Shown here one piece after another: positions 25,826-34,415 of a DNA stretch of 64,000 nucleotides. Numbering within the stretch: position 1 is the first letter of the stretch; every line of letters starts with the position of its first letter. The stretch comes from Virgibacillus_N oceani_A (GTDB lineage: Bacteria; Bacillota; Bacilli; Bacillales; Amphibacillaceae). Where the stretch lies: NCBI GenBank assembly GCA_041521345.1, contig JBGOHB010000001.1, one strand, 5' to 3'. The translations under genes were made by a program, and so were the position numbers. Below the pieces are notes generated by a model. The model saw only the letters and a program-made list of their open reading frames with translations. It made no database searches and had not been told where the DNA came from.

Positions 25826-27493
25826 ATGAAATTTGTAAAAAATGATCAAGCAGCTGTATTTGCTTTTGGCGGATTAGGTGAAATTGGAAAGAATACCTAT
25901 GGCGTACAATTCCAGGATGAAATCGTCTTAATAGATGCAGGGATGAAATTCCCTGAAGATGAACTGCTTGGAATTGACTATGTTATTCCGGATTATACTT
26001 ACCTTGTCCAAAACCAGGATAAAATTAAAGGGTTATTCATCACCCATGGTCATGAAGACCATATTGGAGGTATTCCATACCTCCTGAAAGAAATAAATGT
26101 GCCTATTTATGCAGGAAAACTCGCAATCGGACTTATTAAAAATAAACTCGAAGAACATGGATTATTAAGAAGAACGAAACTGCATACGATTCAAGAAGAT
26201 GATGTCATTAAATTCCGTAAAACATCCGTTGGTTTTTTCCGTACCACTCATAGTATTCCAGATGCATTCGGCATTGTTGTTAAGACCCCGCCAGGAAATA
26301 TTGTGCATACCGGTGACTTTAAATTTGACTTCACCCCGGTTGGTGAAGCGGCTAATTTAACAAAAATGGCCGAAATAGGTAAAGAAGGCGTGCTTTGCCT
26401 GCTTTCAGACAGTACGAACAGTGAGGTACCCGGTTTTACGATGTCTGAGAGAGTGGTAGGAGAAAGTATAAATGAAATCTTTAGCCGGATTGATGGCAGA
26501 TTAATATTTGCAACCTTTGCGTCCAATATTTATCGTCTGCAGCAAGTTGTAGAATCTGCAGTAAAATATAACCGGAAAGTTGCTGTGTTTGGCCGAAGTA
26601 TGGAATCAGCCATTAATCTGGGGCAGGAATTGGGTTATATTCACGCACCGAAAAATACCTTTATCGACTCAAATGAACTAAACCGTCTCCCCGCCAACGA
26701 AGTAACAATACTTTGTACAGGCTCACAAGGGGAATCAATGGCAGCACTTTCCAGAATTGCCAATGGCACGCACCGCCAAATCCAGCTAATCCCTGGTGAT
26801 ACCGTGATATTTTCATCATCTCCAATCCCTGGAAACACGGTAAGTGTGAGCAAGACGATTAATAAATTATATCGTGCAGGCGCCGATGTAATTCATGGCA
26901 AATTAAATAATATTCATACATCCGGTCATGGAAGCCAGGAGGAGCAAAAGCTGATGCTCCGATTAATGAAGCCAAAATACTTCATGCCTATCCACGGGGA
27001 ATATCGTATGTTAAAAGAGCATACAAAGCTTGCAACAGCTTGTGAAGTAAACCCGGAAAACTCCTTTGTCATGGATAATGGGGATGTACTTGCACTTGCC
27101 AAGGATCATGCAATAATAGCCGGTAAAATCCCTTCTGGTTCTGTTTATGTAGATGGGAGTGGAATTGGGGACATCGGCAATATTGTACTAAGAGACCGCC
27201 GCATATTATCGGAAGAAGGCCTGGTTATCGTTGTTGTAAGTATTAATATGAAAGAGTTTAAAATTGCTTCCGGACCGGATATTATATCACGAGGCTTTGT
27301 TTACATGCGGGAATCGGAAGACTTAATAAACGAAGCTCAAAAGCTCGTTAATTCCCATCTGAATAAATTGATGGAACGAAGAACTAACCAGTGGTCTGAA
27401 ATCAAAAATGAAATTACTGATACTATTGCGCCTTTCCTCTATGAAAGAACAAAGCGCAGACCTATGGTATTGCCGATTATTATGGAAGTGTAA
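25826..27493 (+). CDS. rnjA: ribonuclease J1
   Basis: 555-residue metallo-beta-lactamase/beta-CASP nuclease with 5'-3' exonuclease and endonuclease activity, central to mRNA decay and rRNA maturation. The zinc motif HGHEDHIGG lies near residue 74. Later motifs are HTGDFKFDFTP, CLLSDSTNSEVPG and the beta-CASP C-motif region HTSGHGSQEE, with MPIHGEYR. Length and order rpoY-rnjA fit B. subtilis RNase J1 rather than J2. Confidence 0.96.
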   Translation: MKFVKNDQAAVFAFGGLGEIGKNTYGVQFQDEIVLIDAGMKFPEDELLGIDYVIPDYTYLVQNQDKIKGLFITHGHEDHIGGIPYLLKEINVPIYAGKLAIGLIKNKLEEHGLLRRTKLHTIQEDDVIKFRKTSVGFFRTTHSIPDAFGIVVKTPPGNIVHTGDFKFDFTPVGEAANLTKMAEIGKEGVLCLLSDSTNSEVPGFTMSERVVGESINEIFSRIDGRLIFATFASNIYRLQQVVESAVKYNRKVAVFGRSMESAINLGQELGYIHAPKNTFIDSNELNRLPANEVTILCTGSQGESMAALSRIANGTHRQIQLIPGDTVIFSSSPIPGNTVSVSKTINKLYRAGADVIHGKLNNIHTSGHGSQEEQKLMLRLMKPKYFMPIHGEYRMLKEHTKLATACEVNPENSFVMDNGDVLALAKDHAIIAGKIPSGSVYVDGSGIGDIGNIVLRDRRILSEEGLVIVVVSINMKEFKIASGPDIISRGFVYMRESEDLINEAQKLVNSHLNKLMERRTNQWSEIKNEITDTIAPFLYERTKRRPMVLPIIMEV

Positions 27494-27495
27494 TA

Positions 27496-27600
27496 ATAGA
27501 GGTCGGAAGTCGGATAAGATATTCGTGGGGCTGAGGTAAGAGTTCCCCAGGAATCCAAGTATTACCGGTGGGTCGAAGGATGTCTCACAGCCCCAAATTG
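27496..27600. repeat. structured element 3' of rnjA
   Basis: A roughly 100-base GC-richer stretch right after rnjA. Its ends pair (GTGGGGCTGAG near 27525 with CTCACAGCCCCA near 27584). The interior contains TTCCCCAGGAATCC and ACCGGTGGGTC. There is no T run, so it looks more like a folded or mobile intergenic element than a terminator. The rest of the gap to 27949 has one terminator and nothing else recognised. Confidence 0.45.
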
Positions 27601-27685
27601 ATGAATAGAGACGATTTTTCATAATCTCAACTAGGACACTATTTACTTTTCTATCTTTGAATAAAGAGGAAGTAACCGGTTTGAG

Positions 27686-27724
27686 AAAAGCCATAGATGC
27701 TCATAGCATCTGTGGCTTTATTTG
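27686..27724 (+). terminator. terminator downstream of rnjA
   Basis: AAAGCCATAGATGCT pairs with AGCATCTGTGGCTTT across a three-base loop, followed by TATTTG. It lies about 190 bases after the rnjA stop. Confidence 0.75.
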
Positions 27725-27949
27725 TTTCATTGATAAGGAATTAAGCTACTTCACGGTAAATATAGAAGCAAAGACAATATAAAATTCACTCAAGAATTCT
27801 TTGGAGATAGAATATAAGCTATAGGTGAAATATGGTGAAATTATTTTATTCGTGTACTTATAGGCTTGAAGAGAGTTAACGAATTGCAGTGCTTTCCCTC
27901 CTCTTAATCATTTTATGATCTCCTAAATAACAATTTTTGCCATCATAAA

Positions 27950-27985
27950 AAAATGAAGCAACCTTTTTTTAGGCTGCTTCATTTT
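27950..27985 (-). terminator. terminator of the ABC exporter operon
   Basis: AAAATGAAGCAACCT pairs with AGGCTGCTTCATTTT across a T-rich loop. It immediately follows the downstream ABC gene on the minus strand. Confidence 0.85.
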
Positions 27986-27988
27986 ATC

Positions 27989-29818
27989 TTACATTACATC
28001 AAGCATTTGAAATTGGGATTTAACCAACCCGTAGTATTCTCCGCGTTTCTGCATTAATTCAGCATGATTGCCGTTCTCCAGTATTTTGCCATTTTCCAGA
28101 ACAAAGATGTTGTCAGATTCTCTAATAGTGGAGAGTCTATGGGCAATAATAATTGCCGTTCTCCCTTTCAGCAGTTTGCCCAGTGCCTCCTGGATTTTTA
28201 CTTCCGTTTCTGTATCAATGCTTGCAGTCGCTTCATCAAGAATAAGAATACTTGGATTAGCTAGCAGGGCACGCGCAAAGGACAACAGCTGCCGTTCACC
28301 TGCAGACAGAATATTTCCTCTCTCCTCTACTTCCGTTTTATACCCGTCTGCCATACGCTGAATGAAATCATCAGCACCAACGACTTTTGCTGCATTAATG
28401 ACTTCTTGATCCGTGGCATTCGGTCTGCCAAAACGGATATTTTCCATGATGTTTCCGGAAAATATAAAGGTATCCTGCAGGACAACACTTATTTTTTGCC
28501 TGAGACTTTCAAGCTTAACATCTCTTAAATCGTGACCATCAATTTTAACGGCACCTTTAGTAGGGTCGTAAAAGCGGCTGATTAAATTCGCAATGGTGGA
28601 TTTCCCGCTCCCTGTATGGCCCACGAGTGCGATTGTTTGCCCTTCCTTAATCTCAAAGGATATTTCATGTAATGCAATTCTATCCTGATCATAGGAAAAT
28701 TGAACCTTATCAAAGGTGATTCTTCCCTGCATATTTGTAAAAACATGGGCATTTTCTTTTTCTTCTACATTAGGCTGTTCATCTAGAAATTCAAATATAC
28801 GCTCTGATGCTGACATTGCCATCAAAAGTTGATTATAAGCCTGCCCGAGACGGGAAATTGGGTCCCAAAACATGCCAAGGAAAAATGCAAAGGTTACAAA
28901 GGTTCCGATTTCAAGGTTTCCATTCAGGATTAAGTATGCCCCAAAGGAAATCAGGATAATGGTACCAAGGGCATTGCTCATCTCCACGAAAGGACGAAAC
29001 ATGGCACTTTTCTTTGTCGCAGTTTTCCAGCTACTGTAATTTGCTTCATTTACCCCATCAAAATACTCAGCGTTTTCTTTTTCCTGCGTAAAGGATTGCG
29101 TAATACGCATGCCTTGAAGTCCTTCATTCAAATGAGAGTTCATCCGGGATTGCTGGATGCGCACATCCTGCCAGGAACGCCGAATATTTCTTCTCAACTT
29201 TGTGGAAATATAAAACATCAACGGCAGCACAATCATTACTGCTACGGCAAGGGTTGGATCCAACACGAATAAAATAACGATGATTCCTGTCAGGGTAATT
29301 ATGTCCATTAGTAAATTAATGATTCCGTTTGTAAAAAGCTCCTGCAGTGAATTAATATCATTCATGATTCTGACCAATATGGAACCTGCCGAGCGGGAAT
29401 CAAAGAAACGATGGGACAGGCGCTGGACATGTGAAAACAAATGCTGTCTTAAATCATAAATCACATTCTGGCCGAGAATATTTACCCATTTTATCCGATA
29501 CACATTGCCTGCATAATTTAGTAAATAGAGGACACCTATAACAATTACCAAATAGGTAAGCATGGTTACATCGTCATTTTCAATCGCAACACCAATTGCC
29601 ACTTCACCAATAAGGATTGGTACAGCTAGCCGTACCAGGGTGGAAATGAGCATCGCAATAATTGCAGCAGGCAAGTATGTTTTTGAATAAGGCTTTAAAT
29701 AAACAAGCAAACGCCACATTTGCTTCCAATTAAACGGCTTCTCTACTGCATGATCCAACGTGTAATGAAATCGTTCAAGATGTTTGCTCTCTTTTGATTT
29801 GTTTGTTGTTTGAGCCAA
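27989..29818 (-). CDS. ABC exporter half-transporter with catalytic ATP site (YfiC-like)
   Basis: 609-residue exporter subunit: six membrane helices then an ATPase domain. The Walker A is GHTGSGKST near residue 400, Walker B ends ILILDEATAS with the catalytic Glu, and the H-loop is IIAHR. The signature is altered to LSAGERQ instead of LSGGQ. It begins 13 bases after its partner at 29832. This pairing of a normal Walker B with a weak signature is the known design of heterodimeric exporters such as YfiB/YfiC, BmrCD and TM287/288. The substrate is unknown. Confidence 0.9.
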   Translation of the reverse strand: MAQTTNKSKESKHLERFHYTLDHAVEKPFNWKQMWRLLVYLKPYSKTYLPAAIIAMLISTLVRLAVPILIGEVAIGVAIENDDVTMLTYLVIVIGVLYLLNYAGNVYRIKWVNILGQNVIYDLRQHLFSHVQRLSHRFFDSRSAGSILVRIMNDINSLQELFTNGIINLLMDIITLTGIIVILFVLDPTLAVAVMIVLPLMFYISTKLRRNIRRSWQDVRIQQSRMNSHLNEGLQGMRITQSFTQEKENAEYFDGVNEANYSSWKTATKKSAMFRPFVEMSNALGTIILISFGAYLILNGNLEIGTFVTFAFFLGMFWDPISRLGQAYNQLLMAMSASERIFEFLDEQPNVEEKENAHVFTNMQGRITFDKVQFSYDQDRIALHEISFEIKEGQTIALVGHTGSGKSTIANLISRFYDPTKGAVKIDGHDLRDVKLESLRQKISVVLQDTFIFSGNIMENIRFGRPNATDQEVINAAKVVGADDFIQRMADGYKTEVEERGNILSAGERQLLSFARALLANPSILILDEATASIDTETEVKIQEALGKLLKGRTAIIIAHRLSTIRESDNIFVLENGKILENGNHAELMQKRGEYYGLVKSQFQMLDVM

Positions 29819-29831
29819 TCATATCCCCCCT

Positions 29832-31583
29832 CTAAAGTGCTGCTGTTTTCATAATCTCATTTCTGTCCTGATACTGAATATTGTAAATACGTTCATAAAT
29901 TCCGTTGTTACTGATCAGTTCTTCATGCGTACCTCTTTCCACGATATTACCTTCTTCAAGTACGAGAATTTCATCCGCATGCTTTAACGATGATATACGG
30001 TGGGCGATGATAAATGATGTCCGGCCGTTCATTACCTCTTTTAACGCTTTTTGGATTTTAAACTCTGTTTCCATATCTACAGCAGACGTAGCATCGTCAA
30101 GCACCAGAATACTTGGATTAATACATATCGCCCTTGCAATGGCAATCCGCTGCTTTTGACCGCCGGATAAACCCATGCCTCGTTCTCCGAGCATGGTGTC
30201 ATACCCTTTGGGCATATCCATAATAAACTCATGTGCCTGCGCCCGTTTTGCTGCATCGACGACTTGCTCATCCGTTGCATCAGGAATGCCATATGCAATA
30301 TTTTCACGGATCGTAGTGGAAAACAAAAATGGTTCCTGCAAAACAAAACCGATGCCATTACGTAGTACCTTCAATTCATAATCTGCAACAGGATGACCAT
30401 CCACAAGCACTTCCCCTTTTTCCGGTTCGTAAAAACGGGTAATCAGCTGGGTAACACTTGTTTTACCGGCACCAGTTGCACCAATTAATCCGATAACTTT
30501 CCCGGGTGGTGCATCAAATGAGATATTTTTTAATGCAGCATCATCATCCTCGATATACGTCAGCGTGACATCCTTAAAAGTAACATGGCCTTTTATCGGC
30601 TGCCTAATGGTATTTTCTTTTTCTACAATATCTTCTCTCGCTTCCAATATTTCAAGCAAACGTTCTGCAGACGCTTTAGCCTGGGAAAATAAATTAATAA
30701 TAAACCCAAGATTCATCAGTGGACCCAATATATACCAGACCAAACTGAAGAAAGCCACCAATGCCCCAGGACTCAAGTCCCCGCTGATCACAAGGAATCC
30801 GCCGTATGCCAGTAAAGCTACAGCACAAACATTCCCAATGAATTCCATTAACGGGAAATATTTCGACCATATTTTTGATGTATCTAAATATCTTTGCCGG
30901 TAATGATCATTACTTGAAGAAAATCTATCTATCTCAAAACCTTCTCTCGATAATGATTTTACCGTGTTCATACCGCTTATATTTTCCTGTACGCGTGTGT
31001 TCAATCGACCCATTGACTTTCTGATTTTCCGGAATGCCGGATGAACCCGTTTATCAAACTGATACACAACCACCGCTAAAAATGGCATGGCAGCCATCGT
31101 TACAATGGCAAGGGGTGCGGAATAAAAAAACATAACGCTTAAACTAATCAGAATTAATAACACAACCCGCAACAGTTCTGCAAAACCGAGAGAAAGGAAA
31201 AAGCGAAACCCTTCCACATCCTGTGTAAGCCGCGACATGATATCACCGGTTCTGGCGTTATCATAGTACTTAAATGCCAATACCTGAAGCTTATCATATA
31301 ATGCTTCGCGCAGTTTATATACAGAAGTTATACCAAATAGATCACCCAAATACTGGTGATAATACGTTGCTATCCCTTTTATTAGCATTAAAATAAAAAA
31401 GATGATTGAAATATATGGTATCAAAGCATATTGGTCTGCAAGCACGACATTATCAATCGTTTGCTGTAATACTATTGGATACACAACAGTAATTACGGTA
31501 ACAAAAAGTAAAAAGAACAAAGATAAAAAGAATAACTTTTTGTATGGCCAATAAAATTGTTTAAGCTTTTTAAATGTATCCAA
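29832..31583 (-). CDS. ABC exporter half-transporter with degenerate ATP site (YfiB-like)
   Basis: About 583 residues, with six helices and one ATPase domain. Walker A is GATGAGKTS, the signature is a full LSGGQKQR, and Walker B ends ILVLDDATSA, where Asp replaces the catalytic Glu. Together with the downstream subunit this gives one competent and one degenerate nucleotide site. I choose TTG 31583, 8 bases after GGAGG. The upstream TTG at 31589 is only 2 bases from it. First gene of the two-gene operon. Confidence 0.88.
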   Translation of the reverse strand: MDTFKKLKQFYWPYKKLFFLSLFFLLFVTVITVVYPIVLQQTIDNVVLADQYALIPYISIIFFILMLIKGIATYYHQYLGDLFGITSVYKLREALYDKLQVLAFKYYDNARTGDIMSRLTQDVEGFRFFLSLGFAELLRVVLLILISLSVMFFYSAPLAIVTMAAMPFLAVVVYQFDKRVHPAFRKIRKSMGRLNTRVQENISGMNTVKSLSREGFEIDRFSSSNDHYRQRYLDTSKIWSKYFPLMEFIGNVCAVALLAYGGFLVISGDLSPGALVAFFSLVWYILGPLMNLGFIINLFSQAKASAERLLEILEAREDIVEKENTIRQPIKGHVTFKDVTLTYIEDDDAALKNISFDAPPGKVIGLIGATGAGKTSVTQLITRFYEPEKGEVLVDGHPVADYELKVLRNGIGFVLQEPFLFSTTIRENIAYGIPDATDEQVVDAAKRAQAHEFIMDMPKGYDTMLGERGMGLSGGQKQRIAIARAICINPSILVLDDATSAVDMETEFKIQKALKEVMNGRTSFIIAHRISSLKHADEILVLEEGNIVERGTHEELISNNGIYERIYNIQYQDRNEIMKTAAL

Positions 31584-31768
31584 ACACAATTCCTCCTCTG
31601 AAGTTTTTCCGTAATTACTAATATAACGGTTTCCGAAATAAATATCTATAGTTTTTGCTTAATTTTTTAAATTTTATTTTTAAATACTTATTCATTCTCT
31701 TAACGTGAAATAAAAGAAACACCTGTGTTATTTAATAAACACTGATGTTTCATTCTGAAAATAAATAT

Positions 31769-32209
31769 TTATTTGAGTAATCGCTCCAGACGATTTTTTA
31801 ACATTTGAATGTTTCCGCTGCCTTTTTGCATATAACGCAAGCTTTTCTGGTCATCAAATAAGTAATACGATGGCACTTGACGATTACCAAAAGCTTTTGT
31901 TAACTTTTCATCCCCATCAATAAATATAGGTTCAGTAATACTGTGTGATTCTGCTGTTTGTTGAATAAGATCCACATCCAAATCTTTTTGAGAGCGTGGC
32001 ATATGAACAGCAATAACAGTTAGATCATCCTTATACTTGGTTTTAAGCAGCTGTATCCGGGGAATCGATCTTTTACATAAATCACAGCTTACAGACCAGA
32101 AATGAATTAATATTAGCTTGCTCTCAATCAGTTCCTCCCTATTGGTTTCTACACTATTAAGCCATTTTGTTGCTCCTGTCAATTCAGGCATTTTATCTCG
32201 CAGTTTCAA
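31769..32209 (-). CDS. ykuV: thioredoxin-like thiol-disulfide oxidoreductase YkuV
   Basis: 146-residue cytosolic thioredoxin-fold protein. MKLRDKMPELTGATKWLN and the active site SCDLC (CxxC, in IHFWSVSCDLCKRSIP) match B. subtilis YkuV. AVHMPRSQKDLD and the cis-proline region RQVPSYYLFD also fit. There is no signal peptide. The start is TTG at 32209 after GGAGGTTACGGA. The upstream region holds the tandem hairpin array in place of the Bacillus ykuT/ykuU genes. Confidence 0.88.
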   Translation of the reverse strand: MKLRDKMPELTGATKWLNSVETNREELIESKLILIHFWSVSCDLCKRSIPRIQLLKTKYKDDLTVIAVHMPRSQKDLDVDLIQQTAESHSITEPIFIDGDEKLTKAFGNRQVPSYYLFDDQKSLRYMQKGSGNIQMLKNRLERLLK

Positions 32210-32411
32210 TCCGTAACCTCCTTATTACCATTTACTTCCCATATTTATATATGCCTTTTTTATATAAAAGTTTCATGTGCTTATTTGAAGAAGGGGTCAG
32301 GATACTGTTTTTGTAGAAAATGAGCTTTAAGGCTCCAAACACAAAGTGTCCTGGTATGAGACTTTGAAATATGGTAAGTCTCTCAGTCATCATTTCTCAC
32401 CTTTTTTACTT

Positions 32412-32590
32412 AATGGCGTACTTGAGACCTTTTCTATGGTGTGCCATTTGATTACTTCACTTGATGGCATACCTGAGAGTCTCTCTATGGTATGTCATTT
32501 GGATGTTTCACTTAATGATGTACCTGAGAGCTTTTCTATAGTATGTCATTTCTTTTTTTTACTCAATGACGTACCTGAGACGACTTATGG
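32412..32590. repeat. 51-bp tandem hairpin array
   Basis: Three and a third head-to-tail units start at 32412, 32463, 32514 and 32565, each 51 bases apart. A more degenerate unit may precede at 32361. Each junction forms a hairpin: GTRTGYCATT, a 13-14 base loop, then AATGRYRTAC. Between hairpins is a conserved CTGAGA...TCTAT linker. Paired changes between units keep the stems, including a C-G to T-A swap. It lies upstream of ykuV and after the ykuS terminator. Confidence 0.85.
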
Positions 32591-32612
32591 TTCTAATTTC
32601 CCTATTAAAAAT

Positions 32613-32663
32613 AGTTGCATAAAAAATAACAGAAGGAAATCTTCTGTTATTTTTTATGCAACT
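32613..32663. terminator. terminator downstream of ykuS
   Basis: A perfect 23-bp stem (arms 32613-32635 and 32641-32663) with a 5-base loop and internal T runs. It is exceptionally stable and symmetric, 41 bases after the ykuS stop. Confidence 0.9.
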
Positions 32664-32703
32664 CTCTTTGCGAATACTTTTAGGAACTGTGAAATTTTTT
32701 CCT

Positions 32704-32949
32704 TCATAAACTCAGCTTGTCATTTACCATATCACAGACTTCCTGTGCATTTGCTCCCTGGGCATTGATAACAGGTCCGGCAATACTTGTATCCTGCATG
32801 CCCATCACGTCTTTATCCTGTCCAGATATAATACAGCAATCACAATAAGCTGCATCCTCACTGGAGCGCAAATTAATTACTTCATGACCCATTTCCATTA
32901 AAGCTTCCTTCACATCTGTCAACGATTCCTCTATACCAATACGTGCCAT
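32704..32949 (-). CDS. ykuS: YkuS family protein (UPF0180)
   Basis: 81-residue small soluble protein. It starts MARIGIEESLTDVKEALMEM, with a conserved CDCCIISGQDKDVMGM stretch that includes three cysteines; the UPF0180 family is clear. The ATG follows GGAGGAAATAAGA. In B. subtilis it follows the diaminopimelate genes dapH-dapL. Here diaminopimelate dehydrogenase takes their place upstream. The function is unknown. Confidence 0.9.
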   Translation of the reverse strand: MARIGIEESLTDVKEALMEMGHEVINLRSSEDAAYCDCCIISGQDKDVMGMQDTSIAGPVINAQGANAQEVCDMVNDKLSL

Positions 32950-33076
32950 TCTTATTTCCTCCCTCTATACATGAAATTTTCCTCTATAGTCTTTACATTC
33001 GTGCAGAGGATATACAATAACCATGAAACGGCCTGTTTAATAATAAAGCGTCTTCCGGCCACCGCCTCTACAAATA

Positions 33077-33117
33077 AAAAAGCCTGCAGAGATATCATTT
33101 CTTTATCTCTGCAAGCT
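33077..33117 (-). terminator. terminator downstream of ddh
   Basis: AGCCTGCAGAGATA pairs with TATCTCTGCAAGCT across an 8-base loop, just beyond the ddh stop. Confidence 0.8.
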
Positions 33118-33127
33118 TTCATTCTTT

Positions 33128-34114
33128 TTAGAGCAGCTCTTTTCTCAGCTGTTCCGGCGTTTTAGGCGATAACAACCCAATCGGAATATCAAAAGCTGTT
33201 TTTGCACCCTTATCCCCAGATTGCTTTAACCTGTAAGCAGCTCGAGCATATGCTACAAGCACGCTGGCAGTAAATTCAGGATTACTGTCAAGGTTTAAGG
33301 AGTATTCAATAAGCTGGTCTGTATCATTACCGGTTTTTCCGCTTCGGATTACAAATCCGCCATGCACTTTTTTCCAATGGCTTTCCGCTAACTCTTCTTC
33401 TGTGATAAAATTTACAACCGTATCATAGTCAGCAAAATAGTTCGGCATTGTTTTAATTTCTTCTTCAATGCGTTTCACATCGGCTCCGTCTTCCGGTACT
33501 ATAAAACATTCCCTTAAGTGCTTTTCTCTTGTCGACAATTCAGGTTTCTCGCCATTCCTTACCAGATTAACTGCTTCTTCAATCGGAATAGTATACTGAA
33601 CGCCATCTTTTACGCCATCTACTCTTCTTACTGCATCCGAATGTCCCTGACTAAGTCCTTTTCCCCAGAATGTATAAGTATCACCTTCAGGAAGGATAGC
33701 TTCACCCATCAGACGATTCATGGCAAACACACCCGGATCCCAGCCAACAGCAATTATACTTATTTTCCCCCCTGTTTTGGACGCTTCATCCATCTTTGGA
33801 AAATATTCAGGTATCTTTGCATGTGTATCATAGCTATCAATCGTGTTAAAGATTTTTGCAAATTCAGGCCCCTGTTCAGGCAGGTCCGTGGCAGAGCCTC
33901 CGCATAAGATCATGATATCTATCTCATCTGTATATTTTTCTGCTTCCGAAACATGTAAAACCTTTGTTCCTGAATCCAGCAATTGAACCGTTTCCGGATC
34001 TCTCCGGGAAAATACAGCAACAACTTCCATATCGCTATTTTGCTGGATAGCAGATTCTACTCCTCTGCCGAGATTGCCATAACCGTTGATTCCTATTTTA
34101 ATTTTCCTATCCAA
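33128..34114 (-). CDS. ddh: meso-diaminopimelate dehydrogenase
   Basis: 328-residue NADPH enzyme that aminates tetrahydrodipicolinate straight to meso-diaminopimelate, bypassing the succinyl or acetyl branch of lysine/peptidoglycan synthesis. Signatures are the nucleotide-binding GINGYGNLGRGVE, CGGSATDLPEQGPEF, VGWDPGVFAMNR and GLSQGHSDAVRR. The start is TTG at 34114 after AGGAGGTAGGTATT. It is upstream of ykuS, the place held by dapH and dapL in B. subtilis. The leader from 34115 is unusual (see separate entry). Confidence 0.95.
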   Translation of the reverse strand: MDRKIKIGINGYGNLGRGVESAIQQNSDMEVVAVFSRRDPETVQLLDSGTKVLHVSEAEKYTDEIDIMILCGGSATDLPEQGPEFAKIFNTIDSYDTHAKIPEYFPKMDEASKTGGKISIIAVGWDPGVFAMNRLMGEAILPEGDTYTFWGKGLSQGHSDAVRRVDGVKDGVQYTIPIEEAVNLVRNGEKPELSTREKHLRECFIVPEDGADVKRIEEEIKTMPNYFADYDTVVNFITEEELAESHWKKVHGGFVIRSGKTGNDTDQLIEYSLNLDSNPEFTASVLVAYARAAYRLKQSGDKGAKTAFDIPIGLLSPKTPEQLRKELL

Positions 34115-34415
34115 AATACCTACCTCCTAAAATCAACTTCGTATTTCATTACTTTAAGTTAACAGCTTGTACAATATTTCGCTAGTATTTTCACCTGAAC
34201 TTTTGTATTTTTTTAGTCCAAGCGCTTGTGACAAAAGAGAGCCTTTTTTCACCTGAAAAAATTGGAATTTGTACCTCCAGCGAAGAAAGGCACCCCTAAT
34301 TCTATCAAGCACATAAAATCGGGAGCTTTTCTGACAGCTACTTACATAATCCATTATTTATGCACACTTTTGATAAATATTCCTTGCTGAATGATTCAGC
34401 AAGGAATATCTGGTT
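34115..34415 (-). promoter_or_regulatory. ddh leader with two TTCAGGTGAAAA repeats
   Basis: About 300 bases between cbpB and ddh with no convincing gene. On the minus strand TTCAGGTGAAAA occurs twice, near 34257 and 34200. AATTAGGGGTGCC, a GC-richer hairpin-like stretch and CACAAGCGCTTGG are also present. I could not match it to a lysine riboswitch. A perfect 14-bp stem at 34378-34408 (TATTCCTTGCTGAA and its complement) follows cbpB and probably ends its transcript. Confidence 0.4.

Noticed and set aside
32361..32590. CRISPR array
   Set aside because: Whole 51-base units repeat, with no constant repeat plus unique spacers and no cas genes nearby.
32346..32768. 140-residue reading frame across the tandem array
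   Set aside because: The 51-base period is a multiple of three, so an open frame arises by default. The array shows stem covariation rather than coding constraint, and the frame runs through a terminator and into ykuS on the other strand.
34154..34354. 66-codon reading frame in the ddh leader
   Set aside because: No ribosome site, no recognised family and unusual composition; more likely leader sequence.
34115..34415. Lysine riboswitch upstream of ddh
   Set aside because: The pathway makes it plausible, but the conserved core phrases I would expect are not present and the visible structure does not fit.
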